A stretch of DNA of 64,000 bases, taken from Acidaminococcus massiliensis. Its GTDB lineage: Bacteria; Bacillota; Negativicutes; Acidaminococcales; Acidaminococcaceae. Where the stretch lies: assembly GCF_900095825.1 (NCBI RefSeq), contig NZ_LT608315.1, positions 200,318-264,317 of the forward strand. The letters are read 5' to 3'. Below, piece by piece: positions 35,268 to 43,626 of this stretch (position 1 is its first letter; the number at the start of each line of letters is the position of its first letter). The translations under genes were made by a program, and so were the position numbers. A model generated the notes under the pieces. It was given only the letters and a program-made list of their open reading frames with translations, had not been told where the DNA came from and did no database searches.

Positions 35268-36707
35268 TTATTCTTCGTCCATGCCCGGTTTGAAGAAATC
35301 TCCGAACAGTTCTTCATTGGAAGGCATATCGTATTTCAAAGGACGGGATACCCAGGTGGTATTCATGTAATGTTTCAGGGAAATGTTTTCAGATACAATG
35401 TTGCCGCCCCAGGTACCGCAGCCCATGGAAGAAGTGGGAGGCATACCGTTCCAGGCAGATCCGGAGTTGCCCCGGTTGTTGGGCTGACGGACCATAATCC
35501 GGGAAACCGGTGCTGCCATGCCCAGACGGTTGATGTGGTCATCATCAAAAGAGTAGATGCCACAGGAATGGCCCTTACCCCCTACTTCAAAGATGGCCCT
35601 CATCATATCCAGGGCATTTTCAAATTCGCCCTTGTATTTGAACAGGGTCAGCAGGGTGGTCAGTTTCTCGCTGGAGAAGAAGAACTGTTTCCCTACATGT
35701 TCGATCCCGCCACCGGTCACAGCAATGAACTTCCGGTCCGCCGGGATGGTGAAGCCGGCTGCTTCCGCCAGTTTCTGGGGGCTGATGGCAACGGTGTCCG
35801 GCAGGCGATGGCCGGTTTCGTCCCACATGACTTTTTTGATCTTTTCGGCTTCTTCTTCCGTGGCCAGATAAGCCCCCTGTTCCACCAAAGCCTTGACGAA
35901 ACCGTCGTACACTTCTTCAGAAATCACCAGGTTCCCATCACAGGAACAGCCGGAGCCAAAGTCAGAAGTCTTGGAGATCCGGGTATTTTCAGCCGCTTCT
36001 TTCTGCCGTTCCGGAGTGTTGCAGGTGTTGTCGATGATGACCGTGGCATTGCCGGCCCCGCTGCCGTAAGCCGGTACACCCTGGCTGTAGGCGGCTTTCA
36101 CCATGGGCCGTCCGCCGGTGGCGATGATCAGGTCCGCCCGCTTCATCAGTTCAGCAGATACGGCAATGCTGGGTTTCTCGATGCCCTGGAGGATATCTGC
36201 CGGAGCCCCCTCCCGCACCAGGGTATCCCGGATGATGTTGATGATCTTGTTGGTCACATTTTTCGCTCTGGGATGGGGAGAAAACACGATGGTATCCCGG
36301 CATTTGATGGAGAAAATCACCTGGCCGGCAGGGGTCAGACAGGGATTGGTGGTCGGCACCAGGGAAGCGATCACGCCCACCGGTTTGGCATATTTCACGA
36401 TGCCTTTTTCCGGGATTTCTTCGATGACCCCGATGCTGGGATTGCGCAGGCAGTCTCTCAGGATCAGTTTGATTTTGTTCCGTTTGTTCCGTTTGCTGAT
36501 TTTATCCCCCAGACCGGTTTCATCCACCGCTTCATCGCAGATAGGACCCCACACCTTCATATCGCAGACGGCTGCGGCTACAGCTTGGCACAGCCGATCC
36601 ACACGGGCTTGGTCATAGGTTTCGATGATCTTCTGGGCAGCTTTTGCCCGGGCGATCTTTTCCTCCACCATTTTGATTTCTTCAGGGGTTGCTTCTCTCG
36701 TTGCCAT
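35268..36707 (-). CDS. CoA-acylating aldehyde dehydrogenase (EutE/SauS-like)
   Basis: A 479-residue acylating aldehyde dehydrogenase that should oxidise an aldehyde to an acyl-CoA with NAD(P)+. It has the acylating-family start (EKIARAKAAQKIIETYDQ), VIASLVPTTNPCLTPAGQ, IIATGGRPMVKAAYS, GAGNATVIID and the nucleophile region SGCSCDGNLVISEEVYDG, with the catalytic Cys expected just before DGN. The overall pattern resembles sulfoacetaldehyde dehydrogenase SauS and acetaldehyde dehydrogenases. No sulfonate genes are present, so I do not assign that substrate. No microcompartment targeting peptide is evident. It is divergent from a lysR gene and is the likely last step of the island's pathway. Confidence 0.85.
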   Translation of the reverse strand: MATREATPEEIKMVEEKIARAKAAQKIIETYDQARVDRLCQAVAAAVCDMKVWGPICDEAVDETGLGDKISKRNKRNKIKLILRDCLRNPSIGVIEEIPEKGIVKYAKPVGVIASLVPTTNPCLTPAGQVIFSIKCRDTIVFSPHPRAKNVTNKIINIIRDTLVREGAPADILQGIEKPSIAVSAELMKRADLIIATGGRPMVKAAYSQGVPAYGSGAGNATVIIDNTCNTPERQKEAAENTRISKTSDFGSGCSCDGNLVISEEVYDGFVKALVEQGAYLATEEEAEKIKKVMWDETGHRLPDTVAISPQKLAEAAGFTIPADRKFIAVTGGGIEHVGKQFFFSSEKLTTLLTLFKYKGEFENALDMMRAIFEVGGKGHSCGIYSFDDDHINRLGMAAPVSRIMVRQPNNRGNSGSAWNGMPPTSSMGCGTWGGNIVSENISLKHYMNTTWVSRPLKYDMPSNEELFGDFFKPGMDEE

Positions 36708-36896
36708 TCTAATCTCTCCTTTTCTATTTTTATTGGATTTGTGTCATTCCTCTTGCTATTTAGAGTATACTGATAATTATGGGGAAACTCCAATACATGT
36801 TTTCTGGATTCATGATAGACGGTCTCTATGAATACGTTGTCCCTTCCCCGACCCTATGGTAGAATACAAGCAACAGGATAAGGAGGTAAATGTCCT
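36708..36896. promoter_or_regulatory. Divergent control region between the aldehyde dehydrogenase and lysR
   Basis: For lysR (plus), TTGTCC (36837-36842), 17 bases, TAGAAT (36860-36865). For the dehydrogenase (minus), TTGGAG and TATACT (about 36770-36775) are 18 bases apart. Between them is an inverted repeat ATTCAT-N14-ATGAAT (36808-36833), a candidate LysR operator. This arrangement is typical of a LysR protein controlling the divergent gene. Confidence 0.6.
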
Positions 36897-37868
36897 ATGA
36901 CACTGCTGCAGCTGCTGTATTTCGAAACCCTTGCCCGGATGCTCCATTATACCCATGCAGCCCAGGAACTGCACATTTCCCAGCCCAGTCTTTCTTATGC
37001 CATGAACGAACTGGAAAAAGAACTGGGCGTCAAACTGTTCCTTCGAGAAAAACGGCGCATCGCCCTGACGCCCTACGGCCAGCGTTTCCTTCCCTATGTC
37101 CAGAAGGCCCTCAGCTGCCTGGATCAGGGAAAACTCTCCCTCCAGACCATGAAGGGAGAAGAAAAGAACATCCTCCACCTGGGCTACTTCCACTCCATTT
37201 CCTCTTCCTTTGTACCGCCTCTGATCGAATCCTTCTACCAGGCACCGGAACACCGCAGGATCCACTTCCAGTTCATGGAGGGGACTTCGTATGAAATCTA
37301 CTCTCAGGTAAAAGAAGGGAAACTGGATCTAGGGTTTTCCACCCACCACGGACCGGGCATCCAGACCTGCCTGGTGATGAAACAGCCCCTGTACCTGGTA
37401 GTCCCTTTGGAACATCCTCTGGCCAAGAAGAATTCTGTGACTTTTAACGATTTCGCCAAAGAACCCATCATCGGTCTGACCCGGGGCAGCAATCTCCGGG
37501 ATCAGCTGGACAGGACCTTCCTGTCTCATCACATTGCCCCTAACCTGGTGTTTGAAGTCCAGGAATGCAATGCTGCTCTCCAGTACATCGATCTGAAATT
37601 CGGAGTGGGGATCCTGCCGGAAATCCCCACCCTGCATACGGCTCGGGTGGTCGCCCTGCCCATTGCGGAAAAAGAAGCCACCTTCATCCGGAATGTATTC
37701 CTGATCTGGGATCCGGACCGGCCCATGAGCCCCGCAGTGGAAGCCGTAAGGGATTTCATCGTGGACCACTACAGCCTGAAAGGACAGGAGGATTCCCTCC
37801 CGGTGCCTACCCCTGACGGAAGAAGGAATAAGCCAGGGGGAACAGCACCGCGACATAAAGAAGGGTAG
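36897..37868 (+). CDS. LysR-family regulator, divergent from the aldehyde dehydrogenase
   Basis: A 323-residue LysR protein. The helix-turn-helix is LHYTHAAQELHISQPSLS at residues about 15-35. The effector domain starts ILHLGYFHSISSSFVPPL and includes EGKLDLGFSTHHG and QYIDLKFGVGILPEIPTL. Its last 20 or so residues are a polar tail that overlaps the 3' end of the convergent AEC gene by 62 bases. It has its own promoter and an AGGAGG site. By position it probably controls the divergent dehydrogenase and possibly the whole island. Confidence 0.92.
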   Translation: MTLLQLLYFETLARMLHYTHAAQELHISQPSLSYAMNELEKELGVKLFLREKRRIALTPYGQRFLPYVQKALSCLDQGKLSLQTMKGEEKNILHLGYFHSISSSFVPPLIESFYQAPEHRRIHFQFMEGTSYEIYSQVKEGKLDLGFSTHHGPGIQTCLVMKQPLYLVVPLEHPLAKKNSVTFNDFAKEPIIGLTRGSNLRDQLDRTFLSHHIAPNLVFEVQECNAALQYIDLKFGVGILPEIPTLHTARVVALPIAEKEATFIRNVFLIWDPDRPMSPAVEAVRDFIVDHYSLKGQEDSLPVPTPDGRRNKPGGTAPRHKEG

Positions 37869-38756
37869 TTTCCAAAAAAGCGGCCACGGCCAGATCCACA
37901 TTCAAGTGGAACAGCTGGGCGGTGATCACCGCATTGATGGCCACAGGGGCGGAGGCAGCCAGGAAAATAGTCCCCAGGATCACCGGATCCGTCACCACCA
38001 GGCTGGAAGCGCCGTAAAGCAGCAGGGGCACCAGCAGGAACCGGATGGGGAGCAGAGCCCTGCCGCCTGCCGGAGATAGTGGAAAGCCCGATGGAAATCG
38101 ATGGTATACCCCACCGGTGTAAAGGCGATCCAAGCCTGGATATGGACCAACATCCGGAAGAAATCAGTGACGAAGCCGGGCCGCTCCACTTGGAACAGCT
38201 GGAGGCCCAGACCGATGAGCATCCCAACCACTCCCAGCTGTTTCGGGGTAAAAAGCAGTTCCCGGAGATTGAACTGCAGAGGGGCTTTCCCACCGACACT
38301 GCTTCCCCTGGCCGCATAATACTGGGCCAGAGGAAAAGCCAGCACCACCATCAAAATATTCTGGGGCACCGCAAAAAGCTGCACATAGGCAAAACTCAAT
38401 TCCCCATAGAGGATGTAGCCGCAGATGCCTGCCAAGGTGCCGATATTGGCCAGCATGGCTGCGACTACCAAAGTCCCCTGGTCCACAAAGGACTGGTGCC
38501 GGCACAAAGGGGCCATCATCCCCGCCGAAAGGAAAGCGGTCAAAAGGCTCAGGAGCGGCAGCAGGAGGAGATCCCCCTGGAGGGGCAGGATCCAGAAGCT
38601 GAGCAGGTTCATCACCGTGATCAGCACCACCACATTGAACAGCATCATGCCGTTGCACTGGGCCATCGTCATCCATTTCCGGCGCCGGAGGAAATAGCCG
38701 GCTGCCAGAGGGCAGAAAACATCGAACAGGACGGTAAAAAGCTGGGCATGGTTCAC
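37807..38756 (-). pseudogene. AEC-family carrier, frameshifted
   Basis: Auxin-efflux-carrier family transporter whose reading frame is broken. The first part (38756 down to about 38070) encodes residues 1 to about 235, up to DFHRAFHYLRQAAG. The homologous continuation RALLPIRFLLVPLLLYGAS to the stop at 37807 is in another frame. The intact paralogue at 52863-53825 shows the expected join (its GMLPLKFLVVPALIYG). The shift lies near 38055-38065 in a GGCGGCAGGG stretch and equals one base missing or two extra. The total of 950 bases is not a multiple of three. It could be a real pseudogene, programmed frameshifting or a sequencing error. Confidence 0.85.
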
Positions 38757-38780
38757 AATTCTTTTTCCTCCTTATCCATC

Positions 38781-38825
38781 CAAAAATCAAACCCGCATAA
38801 AGGTATTTTACTCCTTTGTGCGGGT
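38781..38825 (-). terminator. Terminator between the HMG-CoA-lyase-like gene and the AEC gene
   Basis: On minus, ACCCGCACAAAGG pairs with CCTTTATGCGGGT (38813-38825 with 38791-38803; one mismatch) around a nine-base loop, then TTGATTTTTG. It starts 15 bases past the lyase stop and would reduce expression of the AEC gene. Confidence 0.75.
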
Positions 38826-38839
38826 CTTTTGCTCTCTGA

Positions 38840-39808
38840 TTATTTCTTTTCAGGAGTCTGTGTATGATTTTTTCCCTGCCGGGTAGGTACGTCCAGGATC
38901 AGGTCGCTGGCTTTCCCTGCCCGGAGCAGATAACTGTCCGTGGGACGGCCTAAAAATTCTGCCACCTTACGGCTGATGGCCATGAGCCGGTCCAAATCGA
39001 TGCCCGTGGCAATCCCCATTTCATCCAACATGTGGACCACATCTTCACTGGATACGTTCCCAGCCGCTCCCGGTACGAAAGGACATCCTCCCGTCCCGGC
39101 AAAACTGGTGTCATACTGGGTGAAGCCTTCACTGAGCCCGGCCAAGATATTGGCGATTCCCAGTCCCCGTGTATTGTGGAAATGGAGCCACCAGGAACAA
39201 TCCGGATATTTCGCCTTCACGGTCCGGCAGATTTCTGCTACCTGGGAAGGATAGGCCATGCCAGAGGCGTCGGACAGGCTGATTTCCCGGATTCCCACTT
39301 CCCGATAGGCTTCGATGATCTTGCACACCACGCTCACAGGGATCTCTTTGTCCCAGGGAGAGCCGAAAGCCATGGAAATGGAGCCGGAGATTTCGATGCC
39401 CTCTTCTTTTGCCCGTTCCACGCAGACGGCGAACCGTGCCACACTTTCCGCCGGAGTACAGTTCAGGTTGGCCAGATTATGGGCCACAGAAGCGGACACA
39501 TTCAGTTTCACTTTTTTACAGCCGCAGGCTACGGCCCGTTCCACCCCTTTTAAGTTGGCAATGAGGGCCCGGTATTCCACCCCTGGCTTCTGGCGGATCC
39601 CCTGGAACACTGCATCCGTATCCGCTACCTGGGGCACCGCTTTAGGGCTCACGAAGCTTCCCACCTCGATGACCGGGAATCCGGCCGCTGTCAGGTCGTT
39701 CACGGCCTGGATCTTCTGTTCCGTGGTCATGATCTTCTTTTCGTTCTGCAGACCGTCCCGGAGGCCCACTTCGCAGATACGTACTTGTTTTACATCAGTC
39801 AATGCCAT
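38840..39808 (-). CDS. HMG-CoA-lyase-like protein (DRE-TIM family)
   Basis: A 322-residue lyase expected to cleave a 3-hydroxy-3-methylacyl-CoA-like substrate by a retro-Claisen reaction. Hallmarks: EVGLRDGLQNEKK (Arg and Asp of the active site), VIEVGSFVSPKAVPQVAD, the metal histidines in WWLHFHNTRGLG and the catalytic cysteine in TGGCPFVPGAAGNVSSED. All key residues are conserved, so it should be active. The start at 39808 has an AGAGG site; an upstream GTG at 39817 is less likely. It follows the ICL-family gene by 12 bases. The true substrate in this island is unknown. Confidence 0.88.
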   Translation of the reverse strand: MALTDVKQVRICEVGLRDGLQNEKKIMTTEQKIQAVNDLTAAGFPVIEVGSFVSPKAVPQVADTDAVFQGIRQKPGVEYRALIANLKGVERAVACGCKKVKLNVSASVAHNLANLNCTPAESVARFAVCVERAKEEGIEISGSISMAFGSPWDKEIPVSVVCKIIEAYREVGIREISLSDASGMAYPSQVAEICRTVKAKYPDCSWWLHFHNTRGLGIANILAGLSEGFTQYDTSFAGTGGCPFVPGAAGNVSSEDVVHMLDEMGIATGIDLDRLMAISRKVAEFLGRPTDSYLLRAGKASDLILDVPTRQGKNHTQTPEKK

Positions 39809-39820
39809 CCCGTTCACCTC

Positions 39821-40696
39821 TTATTTCTTGATGTAGCGGTTCCCCGCTTCCACCAGTTCATCCACATGGACCAGTTTGATGTAGGTCTCGAAATCGATCA
39901 TATCTCCTTCATACCCTTCCGGTGTGCCATGTTCCTTAATATATTTCAGGATCCGGAGTTCCGCAGCCACTTGTGCGAACAGCACACTGAAGGGGAAAGT
40001 GATGATCTTGTATCCCAGTTTCTTCCCACAGTCTTCCGTAGTGAAATCTTTGAAGAAGGGCTGATTGGGGAAATATCCCAGATGGATGGGACCATGGACC
40101 TTTTCCGGCAGGCTGACCAGAGCTTCCCGGGATTTGGGCAGGATCTTCACCATATCCGCGCCCGCATCCAGATACGCATTGGCCCGGTCAACGGCTTCTG
40201 CATCCGGCGCATCGGTCCTGGCGATGATCAACAGGTCCGGGTCTTTCCGGGTATCCACGGCTGCCTGGATCTTCCCGCACATTTCATCCACACTGATGAC
40301 TTCGGTCTTGGACAGGAAGGGGCAGTTGGGGGGCTGCTGCTGGTCTTCGATGAAGAACCCGGCCACCCCGGTCTTTTCATATTCCTTCACGGTACGGATC
40401 ACATTCAGGGCATTGCCATATCCCCCTTCTGCATCACAGATGATAGGGATATCCACAGCATCGGCCATCTTGCTCAGGATATCCACCGATTCATTGAGAG
40501 CCAGGAGTCCGGAATCCGGCTGGGCCAGCACCACCCCGTGCATCCCATAGCCGGTGGTCCCGCAGACCTGGAAGCCCGCTACCTCGATGGCCCGAGCACT
40601 CAAGGCATCATAGGCGCAGGGCGCTACCAGATAATCATTTTCAGCCAGCAGACGGCGCAGTTTGGTAGTCATCCGCTCTTTTTTCTTCATGCTCAT
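39821..40696 (-). CDS. Isocitrate lyase / PEP mutase superfamily C-C lyase
   Basis: A 291-residue TIM-barrel lyase of the methylisocitrate-lyase/dimethylmalate-lyase/oxaloacetate-hydrolase type. Seen: VAPCAYDALSARAIEVAGF, TTGYGMHG, the metal-binding CDAEGGYGNALNVIRTV and FFIEDQQQPPNCPF. In typical methylisocitrate lyases the active loop reads KRCGH; here the cysteine is kept but the flanking residues are PPN and PF, so the substrate is probably different. The start at 40696 (MSMKKKERM) has an AGGAG site 11 bases upstream. It is separated from the ThDP gene by a weak terminator-like hairpin. Confidence 0.85.
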   Translation of the reverse strand: MSMKKKERMTTKLRRLLAENDYLVAPCAYDALSARAIEVAGFQVCGTTGYGMHGVVLAQPDSGLLALNESVDILSKMADAVDIPIICDAEGGYGNALNVIRTVKEYEKTGVAGFFIEDQQQPPNCPFLSKTEVISVDEMCGKIQAAVDTRKDPDLLIIARTDAPDAEAVDRANAYLDAGADMVKILPKSREALVSLPEKVHGPIHLGYFPNQPFFKDFTTEDCGKKLGYKIITFPFSVLFAQVAAELRILKYIKEHGTPEGYEGDMIDFETYIKLVHVDELVEAGNRYIKK

Positions 40697-40723
40697 AGGG
40701 ATACTTGCTCCTTTCATCCAGAA

Positions 40724-40755
40724 AAGGCTCTGTCCTCCAGGGAAAACAGAGCCTT
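40724..40755 (-). terminator. Weak intra-operon hairpin between the ThDP and ICL-family genes
   Basis: A perfect 10-bp stem (AAGGCTCTGT/ACAGAGCCTT) with a 12-base loop lies 11 bases past the ThDP gene stop. On minus it is followed by TTCTGG, so it may act as an attenuator or an RNA-stabilising structure, not a full terminator. Confidence 0.55.
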
Positions 40756-40765
40756 GCACCTTCTA

Positions 40766-42601
40766 TTATTTTCCCTTGTGGGATTTGGCATGATTGGGAG
40801 CGACAAATTCTCCCCGCTCATTTTTCACCAGTTTCCCGTCTTCCACCAGTTTGTTGGGGCTGTAGATATCATTGATGTTCCAGCAGCCCGGGGTGGGCAC
40901 CACGATGTTTTCCATGGGCGCTTCCACCAAGAAAGGACGGCCTTCCCGATTGGCTTTCAGGGCTGCTTCCATGGCCGGCTTGAATTCATCTGCGCTGTGG
41001 ACACAGATGGCTTCCACCCCGTAGGCACGGGCCACACCGGCCCAGCTGGGGCTGTAAGATTTCCCATCCGGGGTATGGAAAGTGGTCCCGAATTTGGTCC
41101 CGTAATTGGCATTTTCCAACCCGGCAATGGTCCCGAACGCAGAGTTGTTCATGACCACCCAAGTGCAGGGGATATCCTGTTCCACCGCCGTTGCCAGACA
41201 GGTAGGGTTCACCCCGAAACCTCCGTCGCCGGTGAGGGTGATGCAGATCTTATCCGGTTTTCCCAGTTTGCCTCCCAGGACGGCGGAAGCCCCGAAGCCC
41301 ATGGTGGCCAGCCCGGAAGAATGGTGGATGGTCCCAGGGACCGTAATGTCATACTGCTGGGCCACCCCATTTTTGTTCCAGCCCACATCCGTGAAGATTT
41401 CCGCATCTTCCGGCAGGACCTCTTTCACATCCTTCAAGATCCGCTGAGGGGTCATCGGGAAGCGGCCGTCATTGGAGATGGCTTCATTCTGTTTCTTGAA
41501 AGCCGCTTTGGCATCTGCAATGGCTTTCCGCAATTCCGGATGCTGTTTTCCTTCCGGACAGATTTCCTTCACTTCCGCCAGGATCTGCTGGAGTCCCAGT
41601 TTCAGATCCCCTACGGCTCCAATGGCCACCGGATAATTCCGGCCGATTTCTGCCGGGTCGATGTCGATCTGGAGGAATTCCGTATGGTCCGGATCAAAGG
41701 TCACTCCCCGGTACCAGCTGGAGCTGTCGGCTTCTGCAAACCGAGTCCCCAGGCCCAGGATCACATCGGCTTTGGACGTCAGGGAATGGGTGAATTCCAT
41801 GCCCCAGAAACCGGTCTGTCCGATCATCAGCGGATGGGCATCGCTGATGCAGCCCTGGCCCATCAAGGTCCGGGAAACAGGGATGTCCAGGAATTCTGCC
41901 AGGGCTGCCAGTTCGTCTGAAGCCTGGGCCAGGAGGATCCCGCCGCCGGCATGCATCACCGGATGTTCCGCAGCTACCAGTTTCTCGGCAATGGCTTTGG
42001 CCGCTGCCGGATCCAGAGCTGGTTTCATGGTGATATGGCTGTCTTTGTAAGTCCGGTCCCAAATATAATCTTCCACTTCCCGAGAGAAGATATCCATGGG
42101 CACATCGATGAGTACCGGGCCGGGACGGCCGGATTCTGCCAGGCGGAAGGCCTTGTCCATGATTTCCGCCATGGATTCCGGGTCATCCACCCGCCAAGCC
42201 CGTTTCACTACAGGTTCCAGGATCCGGTACTGGGTCCCGTCCCCGTGCATGTTCACTTCCTGATGGGGATGCTTGCCAAAATAATAGCTAGGCACATCCC
42301 CGGCGATGACCACCATGGGGATGGAGTCGAAAGCTGCATTGGCCACCCCGGTGAGCACATTGGTCAGGCCGGGTCCCAGGTGGCACAGGACCACGGAAGC
42401 CTTGTGGGTCACCCGGGCATAGCCGTCCGCCGCCGTAGACGCCACGGCTTCATGCCGATTGGAAATATATCTCACTTTTTTGCTGCGGCTCAAGGCATCC
42501 AGCATCCCGATCACCGTATGTCCGCACAGACCGAATACATATTTCACATCCCGCCGTTCCAGGTAATCCACCATCAGATCGGCAACCAGTTTCTTCGTCA
42601 T
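40766..42601 (-). CDS. Thiamine-diphosphate-dependent enzyme, acetolactate-synthase-like
   Basis: A 611-residue ThDP enzyme with the three-domain ALS/pyruvate-oxidase layout. The N-terminal domain has FGLCGHTVIGMLDAL and the catalytic Glu in SNRHEAVASTAADGYAR. The middle domain includes AEHPVMHAGGGILLAQ. The C-terminal ThDP motif is GDGGFGVNPTCLATAVEQ to MNNSAFGTI (GDG...NN). It could decarboxylate a 2-oxo acid, ligate aldehydes, or hydrolyse a cyclic 1,2-dione as IolD and cyclohexane-1,2-dione hydrolase do. There is no ilvN partner or branched-chain genes nearby, so biosynthetic ALS is unlikely. Its start is 15 bases past the stop of a lysR gene in the same orientation. Confidence 0.85.
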   Translation of the reverse strand: MTKKLVADLMVDYLERRDVKYVFGLCGHTVIGMLDALSRSKKVRYISNRHEAVASTAADGYARVTHKASVVLCHLGPGLTNVLTGVANAAFDSIPMVVIAGDVPSYYFGKHPHQEVNMHGDGTQYRILEPVVKRAWRVDDPESMAEIMDKAFRLAESGRPGPVLIDVPMDIFSREVEDYIWDRTYKDSHITMKPALDPAAAKAIAEKLVAAEHPVMHAGGGILLAQASDELAALAEFLDIPVSRTLMGQGCISDAHPLMIGQTGFWGMEFTHSLTSKADVILGLGTRFAEADSSSWYRGVTFDPDHTEFLQIDIDPAEIGRNYPVAIGAVGDLKLGLQQILAEVKEICPEGKQHPELRKAIADAKAAFKKQNEAISNDGRFPMTPQRILKDVKEVLPEDAEIFTDVGWNKNGVAQQYDITVPGTIHHSSGLATMGFGASAVLGGKLGKPDKICITLTGDGGFGVNPTCLATAVEQDIPCTWVVMNNSAFGTIAGLENANYGTKFGTTFHTPDGKSYSPSWAGVARAYGVEAICVHSADEFKPAMEAALKANREGRPFLVEAPMENIVVPTPGCWNINDIYSPNKLVEDGKLVKNERGEFVAPNHAKSHKGK

Positions 42602-42616
42602 TGCATTCCCTCCTGT

Positions 42617-43543
42617 TTATTCCGTATTGGCAAGGGCAATCCCTTTCCGTTGAAAATACTGATTCAGTACGTCTCCGCTGCGGATGACGTAATTTTTGAA
42701 ATATTCCACGGCCGGAGCCGTATACCGTTCCTGATTCCACTGGAGGTAGATTCCCCGGTCCCGGATGCCGTCCTCGATGGAAAGGATCTTTGTCCCAAAG
42801 GGAACTCCTATCAGGGGATAAGGAACGATGGCCACCCCGTGGCCGGCTGCCACGATCCCGTAAAGGATCACATCATTGGGACTTTCCATGACCACATTGA
42901 CCTGGATGCCCCGTTCCTGGAACAGCTGATCCACCTGGTTCCGGATCTGGCCGGAAGCATCGAAGGCGACAAAATCCACCCCTTGGAAATCCTTCATCTT
43001 CAGGCTTTTCCGCCGGGCCAGAGGATGATGTTCCGGCACCAGAGCCACCAGAGGATGTTTCCCCACATAACAGGCCCCAATCTGGGGGGCATCGATCCGG
43101 GTGCAGAAGATCAGGTCCACTTTCCCTTCCAGCAAATTTTTCCGCAGGTCATACCAGCCCTGGGAACCGTACTGGAACTGGACCCCCAGCCGGTTGGTCT
43201 CGCTCCGGTACCGGATCAACAGATCCGTTGCAAAGGCCTCCACCGAGTAAAATCCTGCACAATTGACACTCCCGGTGTTGGGATTGGTATATTCCTTCAG
43301 GGTATTGATCCCTGATTCCAGGGTATTCAGGGTCCGCAGGGCATAGGGCAGGAAGAGTTCTCCCGCCTTGGTCAGCCGGATGTTCCGGCCGTGGGGCTCG
43401 AACAGCTTGGTCCCCAGCTCATTTTCCATGTCCCGCATGGCATGGCTCAGGTTGGACTGGCTCACATGGAGCCGGTAAGCAGCCTTCGTATAATGTTCCA
43501 GTTCCGCGATTGCCGTGAAATAATACAGCCATTGTAATTGCAT
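42617..43543 (-). CDS. LysR-family regulator inside the catabolic operon
   Basis: A 308-residue LysR protein, co-oriented with its neighbours and placed between dctP and the ThDP gene. The helix-turn-helix is HYTKAAYRLHVSQSNLSHAM (about residues 16-35). The effector domain starts NTGSVNCAGFYSVEAFATD and includes EGKVDLIFCTRID. The start at 43543 is preferred (AGGGG site, normal LysR N-terminus). It probably senses the imported substrate or an intermediate and activates the operon. A large inverted repeat lies just upstream. Confidence 0.9.
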   Translation of the reverse strand: MQLQWLYYFTAIAELEHYTKAAYRLHVSQSNLSHAMRDMENELGTKLFEPHGRNIRLTKAGELFLPYALRTLNTLESGINTLKEYTNPNTGSVNCAGFYSVEAFATDLLIRYRSETNRLGVQFQYGSQGWYDLRKNLLEGKVDLIFCTRIDAPQIGACYVGKHPLVALVPEHHPLARRKSLKMKDFQGVDFVAFDASGQIRNQVDQLFQERGIQVNVVMESPNDVILYGIVAAGHGVAIVPYPLIGVPFGTKILSIEDGIRDRGIYLQWNQERYTAPAVEYFKNYVIRSGDVLNQYFQRKGIALANTE

Positions 43544-43558
43544 AACGTAGATTCCCCT

Positions 43559-43608
43559 AAAGACTGGATATGACAAGATTTACACATATTTTATCATACC
43601 CAGTCTTT
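43559..43608 (-). repeat. Inverted repeat between dctP and lysR
   Basis: The 15-base arms AAAGACTGGATATGA (43559-43573) and TCATACCCAGTCTTT (43594-43608) match at 14 of 15 positions around a 20-base AT-rich centre. The second arm lacks a proper U-tract on minus. It may be a LysR autoregulatory operator or an mRNA stem that separates transporter from enzyme expression. Confidence 0.6.
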
Positions 43609-43626
43609 TTCTGGGGTCAGCCAGGC

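Noticed and set aside
35268-36707. Sulfoacetate/taurine pathway based on SauS resemblance of the aldehyde dehydrogenase
   Set aside because: No Xsc, phosphotransacetylase, sulfonate-CoA ligase or sulfite exporter was seen. The resemblance alone does not fix the substrate.
39785-41920. Very long plus-strand open frame (711 codons)
   Set aside because: It is antisense to the HMG-CoA-lyase-like, ICL-family and ThDP genes, which have clear family motifs. The translation has no recognisable domain and is rich in His, Gly and Phe, typical of a codon-bias shadow.
39821-42601. Phosphonate pathway (PEP mutase plus phosphonopyruvate decarboxylase)
   Set aside because: The ICL-family protein lacks the PEP mutase loop, and the ThDP enzyme is full-length ALS-like (611 residues), not the shorter Ppd type. 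No other phosphonate genes are present.
40766-42601. Biosynthetic acetolactate synthase (ilvB)
   Set aside because: No ilvN regulatory subunit or other branched-chain genes; embedded in a TRAP/LysR/lyase operon.
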